Below are positions 20,850-30,491 of a stretch of DNA of 64,000 bases, in pieces. The stretch lies in assembly GCF_900115165.1 (NCBI RefSeq), contig NZ_FOVP01000020.1:44222-108221 (forward strand), in the 5' to 3' direction. Positions within the stretch are counted from its first letter, which is position 1, and every line of letters starts with the position of its first letter. This stretch comes from Roseovarius lutimaris (GTDB taxonomy: Bacteria > Pseudomonadota > Alphaproteobacteria > Rhodobacterales > Rhodobacteraceae). The position numbers and the translations under genes were made by a program. Under the pieces are notes generated by a model. The model worked only from the letters and a program-made list of their open reading frames with translations. It was not told the DNA's origin and searched no databases.

Positions 20850-21784
20850 AGGGCGGCCAGGATTTGGCGCGCACGCAGGCAATCGGTGTCCATCTGGGCG
20901 ATAAAGGCCTCAAGGCTGTCAAAGGTTTCTTCCGGGCGCAGGTACTCAACCAGACCGACAGACAGGTCGGTGCCATAAAGATCGCCGGAAAAGTCGAAAA
21001 TGAAGGTTTCCAGATTGGCGACCTCACCGTTGAACATTGGCCGCACCCCAAGCGAGGCAGCGCCGTGATAGGTGCCCTTGTGCGGCCCGTCAAGCACATC
21101 GACCAGCACCGCATAAACGCCGAATTTCGGCGGATGAAGCCCGGCAATCGACATGTTCGCGGTAGGATAGCCAAGCCCGCGACCGCGCTGTTCGCCGCCT
21201 ATGACCGGGCCCTCGATGCGGTGCCAGTGGCCCAGCATATCGGCGGCGCTGCGCGGTTCGCCCTCGGACAAGGCGCGCCGGATCGCGGTCGAAGAGACCT
21301 GCCCGGCATCGCCTTCCAGTAGCCGAGCGATGGTCACGCCAAAGCCCATCTCGGCGCCAAACGCCTCAAGATCGGCGGCATTGCCAGCGCGCCCCTTGCC
21401 AAAGCAGAAATCGGCGCCGACCACCACATGACGCAGGCCGAGACCGTCGCTTATGACGTTGCGGGCAAATTCCCCTGGGGTCAGGGCGCTGAGGGCGGCG
21501 TTGAAGTTGATCTCGTAAAGCCGCTCGACCCCGAGCTTTTCAAGCCGGTGCGCGCGCGCCTCTGGCCCCATCAGGCGAAAGGGCGGTGCGTCGGGGGCGA
21601 AATATTCGCGCGGGTGTGGCTCGAACGTCAGAATGCCAAGCGGGGCGTTGATCTTGGCCCCAGCCGCACGGGCGATGTCGATTACCGAACGGTGGCCAAG
21701 ATGCACGCCATCGAAATTGCCGATGGCGGCGCTGGCGCCGCGATCGGCCTGGGTGACATACTGGAAATCCCGGATGATACGCAT
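20846..21784 (-). CDS. ribF: Bifunctional riboflavin kinase / FAD synthetase
   Basis: The 312-residue protein has both halves of RibF: the N-terminal nucleotidyl transferase domain with IGNFDGVHLGHR and later STAIRRAL, and the C-terminal kinase domain with GRGLGYPTANM and NLETFIFDFSGDLYG. It converts riboflavin to FMN and then FAD. The frame extends far upstream, but that part is antisense to the RND gene's end; MRIIRDFQYV at 21784 is the family-like start. It heads the ribF-ycgN-ltaE operon. Confidence 0.94.
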   Translation of the reverse strand: MRIIRDFQYVTQADRGASAAIGNFDGVHLGHRSVIDIARAAGAKINAPLGILTFEPHPREYFAPDAPPFRLMGPEARAHRLEKLGVERLYEINFNAALSALTPGEFARNVISDGLGLRHVVVGADFCFGKGRAGNAADLEAFGAEMGFGVTIARLLEGDAGQVSSTAIRRALSEGEPRSAADMLGHWHRIEGPVIGGEQRGRGLGYPTANMSIAGLHPPKFGVYAVLVDVLDGPHKGTYHGAASLGVRPMFNGEVANLETFIFDFSGDLYGTDLSVGLVEYLRPEETFDSLEAFIAQMDTDCLRARQILAAL

Positions 21785-21834
21785 GGCGCTAGGCCTAGCG
21801 CCGCCCGGCCTTGGGTGCAAGCCTGAACACGCCC

Positions 21835-24800
21835 TCAGCCCGCAGAGGTGCGCCCCTGATGGAGCGCGATGGCCATGACAATATAGATCAGCATCAGCAA
21901 GGCGAATGTCCCGGTCAGAAACAGCAGCAGCGCGGCCATCATCCCAGGCATGGCGGCGGTCATCGGCAGGGCCTGCGTGATCGCGCCGGGCAGGGCGCCG
22001 GTGGCAAGCGTGACCCCGACTGTGGCCCCAAACCATGCCAGCATCGCCCCAAGCCCAAGCCATAGCGTTGCCCCAAGCGCGCCGCGCCGCACCTTGAGGC
22101 CCCGGCGAAACGCCGCGATCTGGCGCGCAAGGTCCTGTTGCATGGCGATCAGGGCGGGCACGACCAGCAGCACCAGCAACATGCCAAAGCCAAGCCCATA
22201 GACCAACGTGATCACCGTCGGTTTCAGGAATTGCGCCTGCGTCGAGCGTTCAAACAGCAACGGTGCAAGCCCCAGAACTGTGGTAAGTGTGGTCAAAAGC
22301 ACCGGGCGAAGCCGGTCGGCGACCCCGTCGATGATCGCAGGAACGATACCGCGTTCGCGGGCATATTCGTCAATCGAGGTCACCAGAACGATGGAATCGT
22401 TGATGATGATCCCGGTCATGCCCAAAAGACCGACCACCGTGAACATGCTCAGCGGCACATTCCATTGCGCATGGCCATAAATGGTGCCGACAAGGCCAAA
22501 GGGAATGATCGCCATCACCACCAGGGGCCGGGTCCAGCTTGCAAAGACCAGCGACAGCACAAGGTAAATCCCCAGAAGCGTCATGATCAGCCCAAGCCGG
22601 GCGTCGGCCATGAATTCATCCTCTTGCTCAGAGAGGCCGCCAAGGCGCCATTCGACCTGAAATTCGCTGGCCACCCCGGGCAGGATTTCACTTCTTAAAA
22701 GCTCGGCGATCTCACTGGCGCGGGCCGGGTCATCCTCGGAGATATCGCCGGTTACATTGATCAGCCGCAGACCGTTTTCGCGCCGCACGGTGGAAAATCC
22801 GGTGCGCTGTGTCACGCTTACGATATCGGCCAGCAGAACATAGTCGCCATCCGGCGTGCGCAATTGCATCCGCTCGATGAAATCCGCGCTCAATTCGCCT
22901 TCGGGCAATTCGACCCGCACCTCGGCAGAGCGCGTGCCGTCGGGATAGGTCGCGGCCTCGATCCCGCCGACGCGGTGGCGCAACACCCGGCCCAGATCGT
23001 CAATCGAAAAGCCAAGCGCCTGGCCCTGCGGGGTCAGTTCAAGGATCAGCTCTTCCTTGTCATAGGCAAGGTTGTCCTCGACCGCCGAAACCTCGGGAAA
23101 GCGGGAGAGCGCGGTTTTAAGCGCCTCGGCGGCGGATTTGAGGATCTCGGCGCTGGAGCCATAAAACTGCACATCAAGCGCGTCACCACCGGGGCCGGAA
23201 CGCGCGCCGCGAAAGCTCAGGGTTTCGACCAACGGATGACGCTCGACCCGGTCCTGAAGGTCGGCGACAAAGGCAAAGCTTGAATAGGGGCGCAAATCGG
23301 CGTCGATCAATTCGATCGTGATGCCACCAAGCAAATCGGCGTCCTTGCTGTCGGATCCGGCAAGCCCGCGCCCGGCGGTGCCACCGATCTGGGTGATCAC
23401 GTAATCCAGCGGATTGGTGCCATACTCGGCCTCGTATTCGGCGCCAAGCGCCTCGGTGGCGCGCTGCATTTCGCGCATCATGGCAAGGGTGTCATCGCGG
23501 GTTGCACCGGCGGTCATGGCGAAATTGCCGCTGACGCTGCCGCGTTCGGGGGCGTTGAAAAAGCGCCAGGTGACATCGCCGCGAATGAACGCTGCCGCCT
23601 GCAGCGCCAGCAGTAGAATGGCGGCGGCAAGCACCACATAGCGCGCCCGGATCACCAACGCGATCAGCGGGCGAAACGCGCGGTCGCGAAACCAGCCAAA
23701 GCCGTGATTGACCACCCGGCTTGGTACGTCATACCAATGCCGCCGCCCGGAATGCGCCAGAGCATGGGCCATGTGATTGGGCAGGATCAGGAAACACTCG
23801 ATCAGGCTCGCGATCAGCACGGCGATCACGGTGAAGGGGATATCATAGATCAGATCGCCAAACCGCCCGCCAATCACCGCCAGCCCGAAGAAGGCAATCA
23901 ATGTGGTCAGCGTGGCGGCAAACACCGGAAGCGCCATGCGTCCGGCGGCGCGTTCGGCGGCCACCATCGGCGGCTCGCCAAGTTTGCGCAGGCGCGCATC
24001 GGCATGTTCGCCCACCACGATGGCGTCATCGACCACGATGCCAAGGGTGATGATCAGCGCGAAAAGCGAGATCATGTTGATCGTAAGACCAGCGGCAAAC
24101 ATAAGCGCCATCGCCGCCATGAGAGCCACGGGAATGCCCGCCGCCACCCAGAACGCGGTGCGCGCATTGAGAAACAGGAACAACAGCCCGACCACAAGCG
24201 CGAGCCCAGTCAGCGCATTGTCGAGCAGCATCGAGATGCGCCCCGAGATCGCCTCGGCGCGGGTGCGGATAAGGCTGATGTCGACGCCCTCGGGCAGCGT
24301 CTCGGCCATCTGATCGGCGAGGGTTTGAACCTTGGCCTGAATATCAAGCGCGTCGCCGCGCGCCGAGCGATCGACACGCACGGTGATGGCCGGTTCATCG
24401 CCGACGAAATAGGCCACCTCGCGGGTCACCCCCTTGACGCGCACGCGCGCCACATCGCCCACAGTCAGCGACGAGCCGTCGGGGTTGGAACGCAGCACCA
24501 CATCGGCAAGCTGATCGGGGCTTCGCTTTTCGACGCCGGTGCGCACGCGGGTGTTGGCGCCGGTCATGTCGCCGGCCGGGTCGGCGGTGATTTCGGCGGC
24601 AAGGGCGGCGGCGATCTCGGCCATGGTGATATCGTTGGCGATCAGGCTGGTCGAGGGCACCTCGATGATGGTTTCAGGGGCCGCGACGCCCTGGATCGTG
24701 GTCCGGGTCACGCCCGCATCAAACAGGCGGATCACAAACTCATCGGCCAGAAGCGCAAGCTGCTGCGTGCCCACCGGGCCGGTGATCACCACATCGGTCA

Positions 24801-25233
24801 CCTGATCGCGCCAGGCGCCGCGCCGCACCACCGGCTCTTCGGCCTCATCGGGCAGGGTGGTGATGGTATCGAGCGCACCCTGCACCTCGTCGGCGGCGCG
24901 CCCCATATCCCAGCCGGGTTCGAATTCGAGCAGAAGCGTTGCACTGTTTTCGCGGCTGCTCGCGCTGGAGCTTTCAACGCCTTCGACCGCCAGTAGCGCG
25001 GGTTCGAGAAGCTGGACAATCGCGTTGTCGACATCCTCGGCGCTGGCGCCCTCCCAGAGAACCGAGACGCTTATGTTGTCGATTACCACATCGGGAAAGA
25101 ACTGCGCGCGCATGCGCGGCAGGGCGGCAAGGCCAAGCGCCAGCATCACCACCAGCAAGAGGTTCGCCGCCGTGCGGTGGCGGGTGAAGTAGGACAGGAT
25201 GCCCTGCAACGGGCCGGTGGGCGCGCCCTGCAT
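21835..25233 (-). CDS. RND efflux pump permease with C-terminal extension
   Basis: The 1132-residue inner-membrane protein belongs to the HAE1/AcrB-type RND superfamily: the first helix near residues 20-38 then RMRAQFFPDVVID, the large periplasmic loops, the GIVVDDAIVVGE motif with paired acidic residues in TM4, and a second set with MTGIIINDSIVL. It exports small molecules using the proton gradient. After the usual last helix there are about 90 extra residues containing two further hydrophobic segments (about 1050-1073 and 1095-1122). The adaptor gene lies 3 bp upstream. No outer-membrane TolC partner is in the window. Confidence 0.9.
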   Translation of the reverse strand: MQGAPTGPLQGILSYFTRHRTAANLLLVVMLALGLAALPRMRAQFFPDVVIDNISVSVLWEGASAEDVDNAIVQLLEPALLAVEGVESSSASSRENSATLLLEFEPGWDMGRAADEVQGALDTITTLPDEAEEPVVRRGAWRDQVTDVVITGPVGTQQLALLADEFVIRLFDAGVTRTTIQGVAAPETIIEVPSTSLIANDITMAEIAAALAAEITADPAGDMTGANTRVRTGVEKRSPDQLADVVLRSNPDGSSLTVGDVARVRVKGVTREVAYFVGDEPAITVRVDRSARGDALDIQAKVQTLADQMAETLPEGVDISLIRTRAEAISGRISMLLDNALTGLALVVGLLFLFLNARTAFWVAAGIPVALMAAMALMFAAGLTINMISLFALIITLGIVVDDAIVVGEHADARLRKLGEPPMVAAERAAGRMALPVFAATLTTLIAFFGLAVIGGRFGDLIYDIPFTVIAVLIASLIECFLILPNHMAHALAHSGRRHWYDVPSRVVNHGFGWFRDRAFRPLIALVIRARYVVLAAAILLLALQAAAFIRGDVTWRFFNAPERGSVSGNFAMTAGATRDDTLAMMREMQRATEALGAEYEAEYGTNPLDYVITQIGGTAGRGLAGSDSKDADLLGGITIELIDADLRPYSSFAFVADLQDRVERHPLVETLSFRGARSGPGGDALDVQFYGSSAEILKSAAEALKTALSRFPEVSAVEDNLAYDKEELILELTPQGQALGFSIDDLGRVLRHRVGGIEAATYPDGTRSAEVRVELPEGELSADFIERMQLRTPDGDYVLLADIVSVTQRTGFSTVRRENGLRLINVTGDISEDDPARASEIAELLRSEILPGVASEFQVEWRLGGLSEQEDEFMADARLGLIMTLLGIYLVLSLVFASWTRPLVVMAIIPFGLVGTIYGHAQWNVPLSMFTVVGLLGMTGIIINDSIVLVTSIDEYARERGIVPAIIDGVADRLRPVLLTTLTTVLGLAPLLFERSTQAQFLKPTVITLVYGLGFGMLLVLLVVPALIAMQQDLARQIAAFRRGLKVRRGALGATLWLGLGAMLAWFGATVGVTLATGALPGAITQALPMTAAMPGMMAALLLFLTGTFALLMLIYIVMAIALHQGRTSAG

Positions 25234-25236
25234 GGG

Positions 25237-26712
25237 TTAACCCCCGATCCGGCGTTCCAGCCGCTCGACCATGGCGACGGGAACGCGGGGTTTGTCGAGC
25301 TGGCCCAAAAGCCGCTCTTTCACGGCGGCGGACATGTCATTGCTGGATTGCACGAAGGACACCAGCCGCGCGCGCCGATCCGGGGTCAGTTCAACCAGAT
25401 CGGCGGTTTTTACCGCGCCCTCGTCGCCCTCTTGCGTGGCCGCCTCGGGCGAGAGGCGGCGCACCTTGATGCCGGGGCCAAGCACCGGGGTACGCTGGTT
25501 CACCACCTCGCGGCCCGCAAGCCCCGGCGCGCGCACAAGGATATCGTTGCCCTGACGGCGCAACAGGGTGACGGCGAAGGGGGCAAGCCGATCCTCCTTG
25601 CCCAGCACCAGAACCGCGCCATCCGCGCCAAGCGCTGCGGCCGGCAGACGCGTGACGCGCTCCAGCGGGGGCTCATTGATGCGTACCGTGACGAAATCGC
25701 CGGGCTTCATCGTCGGCGCCTTGTCCAGCGTGGCAAAGACAAGCCGTCCGGTGCGGCCCTCGCCGACGGCGGCGCTGTCGCGCGAAATCCGCCCTGTGGC
25801 CGTCAGTTCAAGGCCGAAAACATCAAGACTGACCCGGACCGGCGCGCCAATCAGTGCGCCCTGCTCATCCAGAAGCCGGGCATATTGCGGGGTCGAGACG
25901 CGAAACGCGACCTCAAGCGCGGCGGCATCGACCAGTTGGGCCAGCTGTTCGTTGGCCGAAACAAGCCGCCCCTCGACCACGCTCACATCGCTGAGCGTGC
26001 CGCTGAAATCGGCGGTGATGCGGGTCTCGTCAAGGCGGCGCTCGGCCTCGGAGAGCAACAGTTCGGCGCGCGCAAGATCGGTGGCGGCGCGGTCAATGCG
26101 GGCCTCGGCGAGGGCAAGCGCCTGACGGCTGCCAAGCACCGATTGGCGGGCCTGTGCGGCGGCCAGTTCGGCGGTCTCGACGGTGGCGGTGGTGCCCACG
26201 CCGCGCGTTTCCAGGTCACGCTGGCGGGCCAGGGCGCGCTCTTGCAGGGCGAATTGATCGCGCGCCGCCTCAAGCTCGTCGCGCGCCAGGTCAAGCGCGC
26301 GGGCGGCTTCGCGTTGCTCGGCCTCGGCGTCCATCCGGTCGGCGCGGGCGCGATCGCGTGCGGTTTGCGCATCGGCGGGGTCGATCCGGGCCAGAAACTG
26401 CCCGGCGCGCACCTGTCCGCCCTCGACGAAATCGGGCGACAATTCGGTGATGATTCCGCTGGCCTGGGTGCGCAACTCAAGCGTGCGGCGGCTTTGAACC
26501 TGGCCAAAGGCAGTCAGGACCGGGGCAATGCTGGATTCTTGCGCAAGGGTGGTGTGCACGGCAAAGACGCGCTCGCGCCGATCGGGCTGGCGCGGTTCTT
26601 TGGACATGCGTTCAGAGACGGCGCTGACCACGGTCTGCCCGGCATAGGCCAAAAGCCCCAGGGTAAGCGATAAAAGGAACAGCCCCGTCAGGCACTGGCG
26701 CAAAAACCGCAT
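25237..26712 (-). CDS. RND efflux periplasmic adaptor (membrane fusion protein)
   Basis: The 491-residue protein has an N-terminal membrane anchor (about 8-30), a lipoyl-like half with TQASGIITELSPDFVEGGQVRAGQ, a long alpha-helical hairpin (about 115-220, rich in Ala/Arg/Glu), then the beta-barrel region with ADFSGTLSDVSVVEGRLV. It bridges the RND permease to an outer-membrane channel. I use the ATG at 26712, which lies 9 bases after AGAGG, and not the TTG at 26721, which touches that site. The C-terminal 100 residues are longer than in many adaptors. Confidence 0.88.
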   Translation of the reverse strand: MRFLRQCLTGLFLLSLTLGLLAYAGQTVVSAVSERMSKEPRQPDRRERVFAVHTTLAQESSIAPVLTAFGQVQSRRTLELRTQASGIITELSPDFVEGGQVRAGQFLARIDPADAQTARDRARADRMDAEAEQREAARALDLARDELEAARDQFALQERALARQRDLETRGVGTTATVETAELAAAQARQSVLGSRQALALAEARIDRAATDLARAELLLSEAERRLDETRITADFSGTLSDVSVVEGRLVSANEQLAQLVDAAALEVAFRVSTPQYARLLDEQGALIGAPVRVSLDVFGLELTATGRISRDSAAVGEGRTGRLVFATLDKAPTMKPGDFVTVRINEPPLERVTRLPAAALGADGAVLVLGKEDRLAPFAVTLLRRQGNDILVRAPGLAGREVVNQRTPVLGPGIKVRRLSPEAATQEGDEGAVKTADLVELTPDRRARLVSFVQSSNDMSAAVKERLLGQLDKPRVPVAMVERLERRIGG

Positions 26713-26817
26713 GAAACGCAACCTCTTGATATGGCCCGCACCGCGACCGGGCCCATTTGGAATGTAACCCTGACTGGTGAAATGCCAAGCGTCCTGAGTG
26801 TTATACGCGGGCGCGGG

Positions 26818-27360
26818 TCATTTCCGTCGCTGGTGTTCGTCAAGGCGCGGCATGATCTCGACGAAGTTGCAGGGGCGATGGCGGTAATCAAGCTGAAGCT
26901 TGAGGATTTCATCCCAGGCATCGCGGCAGGCGCCGGGGCTTCCGGGCAGGGCAAAGAGGTAAGTGCCCCCCGCAACGCCGCCGGTGGCGCGGCTTTGCAC
27001 GGCACTGGTGCCGATCTTGGCCATGCTGACCATGGTAAAGACGGTGCCGAAGGCGTCGATTTCCTTTTCATAGACATCGCGATGTGCCTCGACGGTGACA
27101 TCGCGCCCGGTCAGGCCGGTGCCGCCGGTCGAGATCACCACGTCAACGTCATCCTGCGCGATCCAGTCACGCAGATGGGCGGCGATCTGATCGCGTTCAT
27201 CGCGCACGACCATGCGGTCTGCAAGGATGTGACCGGCGGCCTCGATCCGCTCGACAAGGAGTGCGCCGGATTTATCCTCGGTGATGTCGCGGGTGTCGCT
27301 CACGGTAAGAACGGCGATGCGCACGGGGATGAAGTCTTTGGTGTCGTCAATGCGGGACAT
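26818..27360 (-). CDS. moaB: Molybdenum cofactor biosynthesis protein B
   Basis: The 180-residue protein is a MoaB/MogA-fold enzyme: IAVLTVSDTRDITEDKSG at the N-terminus, DVVISTGGTGLTGRDVT in the middle with the molybdopterin-binding Gly/Asp motif, and ALPGSPGACRDAWDEIL near the end. It acts in molybdopterin adenylylation in the cytosol. It lies 5 bp after the LysE gene and is the last gene of a minus-strand run from udg. Neighbours do not include other moa genes. Confidence 0.92.
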   Translation of the reverse strand: MSRIDDTKDFIPVRIAVLTVSDTRDITEDKSGALLVERIEAAGHILADRMVVRDERDQIAAHLRDWIAQDDVDVVISTGGTGLTGRDVTVEAHRDVYEKEIDAFGTVFTMVSMAKIGTSAVQSRATGGVAGGTYLFALPGSPGACRDAWDEILKLQLDYRHRPCNFVEIMPRLDEHQRRK

Positions 27361-27365
27361 GGGTG

Positions 27366-27989
27366 TCAGCTCCGTTCCAGAAGGGCAAGGCGGGCGGCCA
27401 GGGCGGTAAAGATCACCGCCGATATCGCGCCAAGCCCACGCGAAAAGCGCGCCGAGGTGGCCATGCGGCGGCCAAGCGAGCCGGCAAAGACGCCCACCGC
27501 GCCGTTGATGAAAAAACCGCCGATCGCAAGCACCATCCCGAAGATCAGGAACTGTGGCAGGATCGCGCCGCGCGCCGGGTCAACAAATTGTGGCACAAAG
27601 GCCAGCACGAAAAGGATCACCTTGGGATTGGTGAGATTGACAAGCATGCCGGTCCGAAAGGCGCGGGCCATCCCAAGGGGCGGTGCATCCGGGCGCAGGG
27701 GACGCGCGCGCAATGCGCTCACCGCAAGCCACAAAAGATAGGCCACGCCAATCCAGCGGATCACGTCAAAAAGCCAGGGCAATGCAGCGACCATAGCCCC
27801 AAGGCCAAGCCCCGCCAGCATGACATGCACAACCCCACCTGCCGCAATACCGGCGCTGGCCGCCACGGCCGCACGTGGGCCAGAGCGCAGGCCAAGCCCA
27901 AGGCAGAACATCATATCCGCCCCCGGCGTGAGGTTGAGGGCAAGCCCCGCCGGGATAAAGGCCAGAAGAACAAGCGGGTCGATGATCAT
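27366..27989 (-). CDS. LysE family amino acid exporter
   Basis: The 207-residue membrane protein has about six hydrophobic segments and the LysE/RhtB signature LALNLTPGADMMFCLGLGLRSG near the N-terminus, plus NLTNPKVILFVLAFVPQFV in the middle. Such proteins export amino acids or related metabolites, but the substrate cannot be deduced. Its start overlaps the stop of the phosphoesterase gene as ATGA, so the two are translationally coupled. Confidence 0.87.
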   Translation of the reverse strand: MIIDPLVLLAFIPAGLALNLTPGADMMFCLGLGLRSGPRAAVAASAGIAAGGVVHVMLAGLGLGAMVAALPWLFDVIRWIGVAYLLWLAVSALRARPLRPDAPPLGMARAFRTGMLVNLTNPKVILFVLAFVPQFVDPARGAILPQFLIFGMVLAIGGFFINGAVGVFAGSLGRRMATSARFSRGLGAISAVIFTALAARLALLERS

Positions 27990-28585
27990 GGGGTGACCTC
28001 GAACCAATTGGCGGTCGGGCCAAGATTGACGACGCGGGTGGCGCCGATCTGGCCGCTGCTGCCCCAGCTGTCATGGATATGGCCGCAAACCGCGAGGCGC
28101 GGTTGAAGACGCTCAATCGCCGCGCGGATCGCGGTTGAGCCGACCGATTGCCCGGCCGAGGTGACATCGCATAGGCCCTTGGGCGGCGCATGCAGGATCA
28201 GGATATCGGCGGCGGCGCAGGGGGCCAGCATCTCACTCGCGCGCTCTTCGGAGAGATCACAGGACCAGGCGCCAAACGGCGTTTCCGGCACGCCATAGCC
28301 CAGCCCGAAAAGGTGCAGTTCGCCGATTTCGGTGCCCGTGCCATGCAAGACGGTCATATTCGGCAGGGCGGCGGCGGTCAGTTCAGGCGCGCTTTCGGCA
28401 TTGCCGGGGACCGCCACCATCGGGGCCGTGATCGCGCGCAAAAGATCCATCGCCTCGTCAATCCCCTGACGCATGTTGCAAAAATCGCCTGCACCGATGA
28501 CAAGGTCGGCGTGCACGCTGGCCGCGACAAGATCGGCGGCGCGGGCCCGCGACAGGTGCAGGTCGGAAAAGGCGAGGATTTTCAT
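27986..28585 (-). CDS. Metallophosphoesterase
   Basis: The 199-residue protein has the calcineurin-like metallophosphoesterase motifs in order: FSDLHLSR (residues 6-13), GAGDFCN, VPGNAES (GNxE in place of GNHD/E), ILHAPPKG, and CGHIHDSWG with a final NLGP. The binuclear metal site appears complete. The substrate, a phosphodiester or phosphomonoester, is unknown. It lies between udg and the lysE-type gene with ATGA overlaps on both sides, an operon layout without obvious functional logic. Confidence 0.82.
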   Translation of the reverse strand: MKILAFSDLHLSRARAADLVAASVHADLVIGAGDFCNMRQGIDEAMDLLRAITAPMVAVPGNAESAPELTAAALPNMTVLHGTGTEIGELHLFGLGYGVPETPFGAWSCDLSEERASEMLAPCAAADILILHAPPKGLCDVTSAGQSVGSTAIRAAIERLQPRLAVCGHIHDSWGSSGQIGATRVVNLGPTANWFEVTP

Positions 28586-29379
28586 GCGCTACCCCGAAGC
28601 CGCGCTTGAAGCGACAGAAGATCGGCCCATGCCTCGCGCTTGGCCGAGGGGGTGCGCAACAGATAGGCCGGATGCACCATCGGCAGCGCCGGTTTGCCAT
28701 AGGCGCTTGTCCAGGTGCCGCGCAACCGGGTGATGCCGCGTTTCCCAAGGCCCGCATCACAGCTTATGTTGCCCATCAACACCACGAGGTCGGGATTGGC
28801 AAGTTCGACATGGCGCGCCACAAAGGGGCGCATCATCGCTATCTCTTCCGCGGTGGGATCGCGGTTCTGTGGCGGCCGCCAGGGCAGCACATTGGTGATG
28901 TAAATCCCGTGCTCGGGGCGTTCGGGCGCACGGCCAAGGCCGATGGCCGCGAACATCCGATCCAAAAGTTGACCGGCGCGGCCCACGAAAGGGCGGCCCT
29001 CGCGATCCTCGTCGCGCCCCGGCGCCTCGCCGATGATCATCACGCGCGCGCCTGCCACCCCGTCGCAAAACACCAGATTGCGCGCGCCGCGTTGCAGATC
29101 ACAATGTGGAAAAGCGGCCAGGGCCGATTTCAGACCGTCAAGCGAGCCCGCGTTGGCGGTGGCGGATTTGGCGACAGTGACAGGATCAATGGTCGGTTCG
29201 GGGCCTGGCGCAACCGGCCCGTCGACACGCGCTGGAGACGCGGCAACGGCCGGTTTGGCGGATTTTTCCGGCAGCTCATAGCGGTTGACCGGTGTGTCGC
29301 CAATCGCCTCGGTTGCGCCAAGTTCGATTTGCCACGCCAAAAGCGCCTTTGCGTCATGATATCCAAGGACCGATTCCAT
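28582..29379 (-). CDS. Uracil-DNA glycosylase, family 4-like
   Basis: The 265-residue protein has an N-terminal Ala/Pro-rich linker (about 40-85) and a glycosylase domain with the family 4 motif [15 protein letters not shown], the [11 protein letters not shown] stretch, and MVHPAYLLR as the C-terminal active-site loop. It should remove uracil from DNA. Of the four Fe-S cluster cysteines typical of the family I see at most one or two candidates: the CRPP motif reads WRPPQNRDP, and the later Cys before the helix is missing. It starts a minus-strand operon and is divergent from pyrB. Confidence 0.83.
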   Translation of the reverse strand: MESVLGYHDAKALLAWQIELGATEAIGDTPVNRYELPEKSAKPAVAASPARVDGPVAPGPEPTIDPVTVAKSATANAGSLDGLKSALAAFPHCDLQRGARNLVFCDGVAGARVMIIGEAPGRDEDREGRPFVGRAGQLLDRMFAAIGLGRAPERPEHGIYITNVLPWRPPQNRDPTAEEIAMMRPFVARHVELANPDLVVLMGNISCDAGLGKRGITRLRGTWTSAYGKPALPMVHPAYLLRTPSAKREAWADLLSLQARLRGSA

Positions 29380-29450
29380 ATTTGCAAGCTACCTCGGGTG
29401 GGCGCCACGTGAAAGCCGCGAAAGCGGCCTGTGTGAAACCGGTGAAATTT

Positions 29451-29473
29451 GAGTATTTATGGAAAGATGAAAG
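29451..29473. repeat. GAGTATTTATGG...AAGATGAAAG repeat, copy 1
   Basis: These 23 bases occur again, identical but on the opposite strand, at 61005-61027. A divergent relative lies at 39558-39580. The copy here sits just upstream of the candidate pyrB promoter. Confidence 0.8.
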
Positions 29474-29480
29474 CCCTGCC

Positions 29481-29509
29481 TTGCCCCTGAGGCACGCGGT
29501 TTTTATAAG
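29481..29509 (+). promoter_or_regulatory. pyrB: Candidate promoter of the pyrB operon
   Basis: TTGCCC (29481-29486), a 17-base spacer and TATAAG (29504-29509) make a good sigma-70-like promoter 26 bases before the pyrB start, giving a very short leader. A ribosome-binding site GGAGG lies at 29527-29531. Confidence 0.5.
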
Positions 29510-29534
29510 CGGGGCAAATCGGATTGGAGGCGGC

Positions 29535-30491
29535 ATGACCTTTTCACACGCGCACCTGCTTGGGATCGAGCCACTGGCGCCTGCCGATATCACCGCGATC
29601 CTTGATCTGGCGGATGAATATGTGGCGCTCAACCGGCGCGATGTGAAGCATGCCGATGCCCTTGAGGGGCTTACCCAGATCAACATGTTCTTTGAGAATT
29701 CGACCCGCACGCAGGCCAGTTTCGAACTGGCGGGCAAGCGGCTTGGGGCGGATGTGATGAACATGGCGATGCAGGCCAGCTCGATCAAGAAGGGCGAGAC
29801 GCTGATTGATACGGCGATGACGCTGAATGCGATGCATCCGGATTTGCTTGTGGTGCGGCACCCGCATTCGGGGGCGGTGGATTTGCTGGCGCAAAAGGTG
29901 CGTTGTGCGGTGCTTAATGCCGGCGACGGGCGGCACGAGCATCCGACCCAGGCGCTTCTGGATGCGCTGACGATCCGGCGCGCCAAGGGGCGGCTTCATC
30001 GGCTCAACATCGCGATTTGCGGCGATATCGCCCATAGCCGGGTGGCGCGCTCCAACCTCTTGCTGCTGGGCAAGATGGAGAACCGGGTGCGTCTGATCGG
30101 GCCGCCGACCCTGATGCCCGCGCAGATCGCAGAGTTTGGCGTCGAGGTTTATGACGACATGCGCGAGGGCCTTCGGGATGTGGATGTGGTGATGATGCTG
30201 CGGCTTCAGAAAGAGCGGATGGATGGCGGGTTTATTCCGTCCGAGCGTGAGTATTATCACCGCTACGGGCTTGATGGCGAAAAACTGGCCTTTGCCCGCG
30301 AGGATGCGATCGTGATGCATCCGGGGCCGATGAATCGCGGTGTCGAGATTGATGGCGAGATCGCCGATGATATCAATCGCTCGGTCATTCAGGATCAGGT
30401 TGAAATGGGGGTTGCGGTGCGCATGGCCGCAATGGACCTATTGGCGCGCAACCTGCGCGCAAGACGGACCGGGGCGGGCGAGGGCACATGA
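29535..30491 (+). CDS. pyrB: Aspartate carbamoyltransferase catalytic subunit
   Basis: The 318-residue protein catalyses the first committed step of pyrimidine synthesis. Key motifs are [19 protein letters not shown] (carbamoyl phosphate loop), [22 protein letters not shown] and [12 protein letters not shown]. The start at 29535 follows GGAGGCGGC; the frame upstream is open but unlike the family. It is the first gene of a run pyrB, two membrane proteins, a 33-aa peptide, pyrC', plsY, with a 4-bp overlap to the next gene. No regulatory subunit gene (pyrI) is present. Confidence 0.96.
   Translation: MTFSHAHLLGIEPLAPADITAILDLADEYVALNRRDVKHADALEGLTQINMFFENSTRTQASFELAGKRLGADVMNMAMQASSIKKGETLIDTAMTLNAMHPDLLVVRHPHSGAVDLLAQKVRCAVLNAGDGRHEHPTQALLDALTIRRAKGRLHRLNIAICGDIAHSRVARSNLLLLGKMENRVRLIGPPTLMPAQIAEFGVEVYDDMREGLRDVDVVMMLRLQKERMDGGFIPSEREYYHRYGLDGEKLAFAREDAIVMHPGPMNRGVEIDGEIADDINRSVIQDQVEMGVAVRMAAMDLLARNLRARRTGAGEGT

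Noticed and set aside
23704..24996. Plus-strand open frame of 430 codons inside the RND permease
   Set aside because: Gly/His/Arg-rich translation with no motif, antisense to a certain gene.
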